In this document: piece after piece, positions 7,734 to 9,385 of the stretch
Position numbering within the stretch: position 1 is the first letter of the stretch
How the letters are laid out: every line of letters begins with the position of its first letter
Assembly: GCA_016193195.1 (NCBI GenBank)
Contig: JACPSQ010000080.1
Coordinates: 1 to 9,385, forward strand
DNA: 9,385 nt
Direction of reading: 5' to 3'
Source of the DNA: Candidatus Omnitrophota bacterium
GTDB taxonomy: Bacteria > Omnitrophota > Gorgyraeia > Aquiviventales > Aquiviventaceae
Notes under the pieces: model-generated
What the model saw: the letters and a program-made list of their open reading frames with translations, nothing else
What the model was told of the DNA's origin: nothing
Databases searched by the model: none
Translations under genes and position numbers: made by a program

Positions 7734-8279
7734 TCACAGGCGTTCCACTTGCCAGAATTCAAGTTCCACCGGCGTCTGCCGGCCAAAGATCGAGACGAGG
7801 ACCTTCAGTTTGCCGCGCGCGGCGTTGACTTCTTCAATGACCCCGCTGAAGTTTGTAAACGGCCCCTCGATGACGCGGACCCCCTCGCCCTTCTGGAACG
7901 TCACCCGAGACGTCGGCTTGTCTTTCCGCTCCTCCGTCTGGCGCAGAATCTCAGCCACTTCCTCCGGAGACAACGAGACAGGCCGCCGCCCGGCGCCGAT
8001 AAATCCTGTGACCCCCGGCGTGGTACGGACGAGATGCCAGCTCTCATCGGTCATCTCCATTTCAATGAGGAGATAGCCGGGGAAAAATTTCCTCTCGGAA
8101 ATCCGTTTCTTCCCCCCACGAACCTCAGCCACACGCTCAGTTGGCACGAGCACCTGACTGATCAGGACGCCGGCCTCTCCTTCTCTCATCCGGCCCTCAA
8201 GGCTGCTCTTGACTTTGAGCTCCTGGCCAGTCTGTGCGTGGATGATATACCACTGCTTCGTCCCGGTGGCCTCGCTCAC
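7734..8279 (-). CDS. nusG: Transcription termination/antitermination factor NusG
   Basis: NusG (181 aa from the chosen start, the same length as E. coli) binds RNA polymerase, suppresses or tunes pausing, and links the polymerase to Rho or to ribosomal protein S10. The NGN domain starts at KQWYIIHAQTGQE (8-20) and includes FFPGYLL (65-71) and VRTTPGVTGFIG (84-95). The KOW domain covers about 128-181 (KGEGVRVIEGPFTNFSGVI). I choose GTG at 8279 because GGAGG lies 8 bases upstream and the protein then begins SEATGTKQWY, as in other NusG. A TTG at 8306 is in frame but would put the ribosome-binding site inside the gene. It is preceded by secE, its usual partner. Confidence 0.97.
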   Translation of the reverse strand: MSEATGTKQWYIIHAQTGQELKVKSSLEGRMREGEAGVLISQVLVPTERVAEVRGGKKRISERKFFPGYLLIEMEMTDESWHLVRTTPGVTGFIGAGRRPVSLSPEEVAEILRQTEERKDKPTSRVTFQKGEGVRVIEGPFTNFSGVIEEVNAARGKLKVLVSIFGRQTPVELEFWQVERL

Positions 8280-8287
8280 AACACGCA

Positions 8288-8292
8288 CCTCC
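8288..8292 (-). promoter_or_regulatory. Shine-Dalgarno of nusG (GGAGG)
   Basis: The minus strand has GGAGG followed by 8 bases and then the GTG at 8279. This site decides the start of nusG in favour of GTG over the upstream in-frame TTG. Confidence 0.8.
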
Positions 8293-8355
8293 AAATGCTC
8301 ACCCAATTGACGGCTGCCATGTCACGATCGAACTGTATGGGAGGAAGATCCGGCG

Positions 8356-8550
8356 TCACCGCAAGAGGAGCTGAGCGGCTTTGGACAAGATGAAATCGCA
8401 CACACTGATAAAACTCGCCAACAGCGCAACCCCGACAAACACCACAAGGAGAGAGCCTAGGAGCTCTTCTCGGGACGGCCATGACACCTGCTTCAGCTCT
8501 TCACGGACATCGGTCAAAAACGTTGAAACGCGCTCGAGGATCTTAGCCAT
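8356..8550 (-). CDS. secE: Preprotein translocase subunit SecE
   Basis: This is SecE of the short, single-membrane-span type (64 aa), which stabilises SecY in the inner-membrane SecYEG protein-export channel. The conserved amphipathic segment REELKQVSWPSREELLGS is at residues 16-33, with the signature W24-P25. One hydrophobic span of about residues 33-55 (LLVVFVGVALLASFISV) and a short tail follow. The ATG at 8550 is preceded by CAGGT about 12 bases upstream, a weak ribosome-binding site. It sits in its usual place before nusG, with a 76-base gap to the GTG start. I see no promoter in that gap. Confidence 0.96.
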   Translation of the reverse strand: MAKILERVSTFLTDVREELKQVSWPSREELLGSLLVVFVGVALLASFISVCDFILSKAAQLLLR

Positions 8551-8624
8551 AGTCCCGGTTTACCTGCCTGCCGTCGGACGGTGGTGCCTCGTCCGGCCTT
8601 GTTGATCCTGGCCGGCCTCGGCAT

Positions 8625-8656
8625 CAATGCGCACCCACCACCGTGGGCGCGCATTG
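8625..8656. repeat. 14-bp inverted repeat with 4-base loop
   Basis: The arms CAATGCGCACCCAC (8625-8638) and GTGGGCGCGCATTG (8643-8656) pair except for one A/C position. The loop is CACC. It lies upstream of secE. Confidence 0.85.
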
Positions 8657-8701
8657 GCAGGAGCGGGCCGCACGCTGCGCGTTGCGGCACTCCCATCGGC
8701 G

Positions 8702-8731
8702 ACCCCACACCCAGGGCACTGGGTGTGGGGT
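8702..8731. repeat. Perfect 13-bp hairpin with 4-base loop
   Basis: ACCCCACACCCAG (8702-8714) and CTGGGTGTGGGGT (8719-8731) are exact reverse complements around the loop GGCA. There is no T-run on either side, so it is not a classical terminator. Confidence 0.9.
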
Positions 8732-8794
8732 GCCCGCCTCGGTCGTAGGAGTCGGCGCCTCCGCTCGCTGACGCTCGCCTCCGGTCACCGCCCG

Positions 8795-8834
8795 CCCCCG
8801 AGGCTTTGCTTGGCGCACAGCCAAGCATCGGGGG
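8795..8834. repeat. 15-bp inverted repeat with a 5-base bulge
   Basis: GCCAAGCATCGGGGG (8820-8834) pairs with CCCCCGA...TGCTTGGC (8795-8801 and 8807-8814). The left arm carries an extra GGCTT and the loop is GCACA. It lies shortly downstream of the tRNA on the transcribed strand. Confidence 0.85.
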
Positions 8835-8839
8835 CTCCC

Positions 8840-8887
8840 TTCGACTCCTGCCGTCGAGCGAAAAACGCAGGAGCGGCAGGAGTCGAA
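8840..8887. repeat. 14-bp perfect inverted repeat sharing the tRNA-Trp 3' half
   Basis: TTCGACTCCTGCCG (8840-8853) is the exact reverse complement of CGGCAGGAGTCGAA (8874-8887). The second arm is the T-loop, the 3' T-stem strand and the first acceptor bases of the tRNA. The arms are 20 bases apart. In a precursor transcript the two could pair and compete with the T-arm. Confidence 0.85.
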
Positions 8888-8938
8888 CCTGCAGTCCCGG
8901 TTTTGGAGACCGGTGGTTTACCGTTAACCGACGCTCCT
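8868..8938 (-). tRNA. trnW: tRNA-Trp (anticodon CCA)
   Basis: On the minus strand a full cloverleaf can be drawn. The acceptor stem is AGGAGCG/CGCTCCT, the D-stem GGTT/AACC, the anticodon stem CCGGT/ACCGG with loop CTCCAAA (anticodon CCA, tryptophan), and the T-stem GCAGG/CCTGC with loop TTCGACT. The discriminator base is G, as is usual for bacterial tRNA-Trp. The variable loop has 4 bases, giving 71 bases in all. The terminal CCA is not encoded (GCG follows the acceptor stem), so it must be added enzymatically. A place between rpmG and secE is common for tRNA-Trp in bacteria. Confidence 0.96.
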
Positions 8939-8993
8939 TCAATGAGCCCCGCTAGCTTCGCTTTGCGAAGCAAAGCGTGCGGGGCGAATTGAA
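8938..8993. repeat. Nested inverted repeat just upstream of tRNA-Trp
   Basis: Outer bases TTCAAT (8938-8943) and ATTGAA (8988-8993) frame GCCCCGC/GCGGGGC (8946-8952 with 8979-8985). Inside lies a 7-bp hairpin GCTTTGC-GAA-GCAAAGC (8960-8976). The structure directly abuts the 5' end of the tRNA and shares its first base. Confidence 0.8.
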
Positions 8994-9080
8994 CCCCACC
9001 ACCTGTCTTCGGCCCGAAGGGCCGACTCCCCGCAACCTGCCGTGTTGATCCGCCTTCGGCGGATAGACAGGTGGTGGGGT
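8993..9080. repeat. 16-bp inverted repeat enclosing two 7-bp triloop hairpins
   Basis: ACCCCACCACCTGTCT (8993-9008) and AGACAGGTGGTGGGGT (9065-9080) are exact reverse complements. Directly inside each arm sits a perfect 7-bp hairpin: TCGGCCC-GAA-GGGCCGA (9009-9025) and ATCCGCC-TTC-GGCGGAT (9048-9064). About 22 unpaired bases separate them. The whole can fold as a three-way junction on either strand. Confidence 0.9.
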
Positions 9081-9090
9081 GACATTCAGC

Positions 9091-9127
9091 CTGCAACTTA
9101 CGTTCGCTTGCGCTCCGTAAGTTGCAG
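9091..9127. repeat. 12-bp perfect hairpin after rpmG
   Basis: CTGCAACTTACG (9091-9102) and CGTAAGTTGCAG (9116-9127) are exact reverse complements around a 13-base loop, TTCGCTTGCGCTC, whose CGCTTGCG is itself palindromic. It begins 7 bases after the rpmG stop. No T-run follows on the transcribed strand, so a terminator is unlikely, although it could protect the 3' end of an mRNA. Confidence 0.85.
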
Positions 9128-9134
9128 CTTCATG

Positions 9135-9287
9135 TCATTTTGTTTCTTTATGGAGCGTATGCTTGCGGCACCATTTGCAGTAGCGGCGAAGCTCCAAACG
9201 GTCCGGCACATTTTTCTTATTCTTCGTACTGTGGTAGTTTCGCCGCTGGCAATCGACACACACGAGCGTAATTTGCTCCTGCGCCAT
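9135..9287 (-). CDS. rpmG: 50S ribosomal protein L33 (zinc-ribbon type)
   Basis: L33 (50 aa) is a small protein near the E site of the large subunit. It is the four-cysteine, zinc-binding form, with C10-x2-C13 and C37-x2-C40. Typical blocks are TLVCVDCQRRNYHSTKNKKN and LELRRYCKWCRKHTLHKETK. The frame is open 12 codons further upstream (to 9323), but those codons only translate the repeat in the gap, so I start at the ATG at 9287. CAGG lies 5 bases before that ATG and is a weak ribosome-binding site. The gene sits between tuf and tRNA-Trp, its common position. Confidence 0.95.
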   Translation of the reverse strand: MAQEQITLVCVDCQRRNYHSTKNKKNVPDRLELRRYCKWCRKHTLHKETK

Positions 9288-9295
9288 GTCAACCT

Positions 9296-9356
9296 GTTCG
9301 TTGTTCGGTGTTCGGTGTGACACCGAACTCCGAACTATGAACTATGAACTATGAAC
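9296..9356 (-). repeat. Mirrored heptad repeat element in the tuf-rpmG gap
   Basis: On the minus strand the element is built of exact 7-base steps: GTTCATA three times, GTTCGGA, GTTCGGT, a 5-base centre GTCAC, then ACCGAAC twice and AACGAAC. That is five GTTCNNN units followed by three NNNGAAC units, 61 bases in all. The inner arms (9320-9335 with 9303-9318) pair at 15 of 16 positions. It starts on the base after the tuf stop and ends at the AGG before rpmG. Confidence 0.92.
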
Positions 9357-9385
9357 TCACTTCACGATCTCGGTGATGACGCCCG
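9357..9385 (-). CDS. tuf: Elongation factor Tu, last codons (cut by window edge)
   Basis: Only eight codons and a TGA stop are inside the window, reading GVITEIVK. This matches the usual C-terminal end of EF-Tu (GVVTKI-like). The position just before rpmG, tRNA-Trp, secE and nusG is the standard place of a tuf gene. EF-Tu delivers aminoacyl-tRNA to the ribosome. The assignment relies on context as much as on the few residues seen. Confidence 0.75.

Larger units (their letters stand above)
8551..8867. other. 317-base non-coding interval packed with inverted repeats
   Basis: I find no protein or second tRNA gene between tRNA-Trp and secE. The interval is nearly filled by hairpins. These are CCGGCC/GGCCGG (8593-8598 with 8610-8615), a 14-bp arm pair at 8625-8656, GCCGCA-CGC with GCG-TTGCGGC (8667-8688), a 13-bp perfect hairpin (8702-8731), a 15-bp pair with a 5-base bulge (8795-8834), and an arm complementary to the tRNA 3' half (8840-8853). 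A direct repeat CGCTCGC-TGA-CGCTCGC lies at 8762-8778. None of the stems that I checked is followed by a T-run on the transcribed strand, so they do not look like intrinsic terminators. Confidence 0.8.

Noticed and set aside
8739..8790. A second, degenerate tRNA after tRNA-Trp
   Set aside because: GGAGTCG and CGACTCC segments look tRNA-like, but no acceptor, D or anticodon stems can be assembled.
8627..8992. Open frame of 121 codons on the plus strand across tRNA-Trp and the hairpins
   Set aside because: It runs through the tRNA and inverted repeats, has no ribosome-binding site that I can see, and shows no family resemblance. Frames of similar size on the minus strand are rejected for the same reason.
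8702..9127. Intrinsic terminators
   Set aside because: The stems are strong but no T-run follows on the transcribed strand. The five T after the tRNA (8861-8865 on the minus strand) follow only the tRNA itself.
9287..9295. A -35-like TTGACA at the rpmG start
   Set aside because: It overlaps the start codon and has no -10-like hexamer at the right distance.

Overview
The window carries the canonical bacterial tuf-rpmG-tRNA-Trp-secE-nusG-rplK-rplA-rplJ-rplL-rpoB-rpoC block. Every gene is on the minus strand, so transcription runs from high to low coordinates. Both ends are cut: only the last codons of an apparent tuf gene (EF-Tu) remain at 9357-9385, and rpoC runs off at position 1 after about 515 codons.

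The proteins are clearly bacterial. The sequence is GC-rich. RpoB has the coiled insertion in the flap region that is typical of Gram-negative-type beta subunits, and it has an ordinary rifampicin-region sequence. I cannot name the phylum from sequence alone. The dense intergenic palindromes and the heptanucleotide repeats suggest an uncultured or candidate-phylum lineage, but that is a weak inference.

Layout: (1) 9135-9385 holds the tuf tail, a mirrored heptad repeat element and rpmG (ribosomal protein L33). (2) 8551-9134 holds tRNA-Trp(CCA) inside almost 600 bases of stacked inverted repeats with no protein gene. (3) 7734-8550 holds secE and nusG. (4) 5392-7632 holds rplK, rplA, rplJ and rplL, encoding the L11, L1, L10 and L12 parts of the large-subunit stalk region. 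Mirrored repeats lie in the nusG-rplK and rplK-rplA gaps. (5) 1-5386 holds rpoB and rpoC, tightly coupled to rplL (5-base gap, then a 4-base ATGA overlap).

Together these genes supply translation elongation (EF-Tu, the L11/L1/L10/L12 stalk, L33, tRNA-Trp), transcription and its coupling to translation (NusG, RNA polymerase beta and beta') and protein export (SecE). The coding content is ordinary. The unusual part lies between the genes. Three gaps carry elements built from short tandem units followed by the same kind of unit in reverse complement. The tRNA-Trp neighbourhood is packed with hairpins, including a 16-bp stem enclosing two 7-bp triloop hairpins and a 14-base inverted copy of the tRNA 3' half. 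No promoter, intrinsic terminator, CRISPR array, transposase or defence gene is visible.
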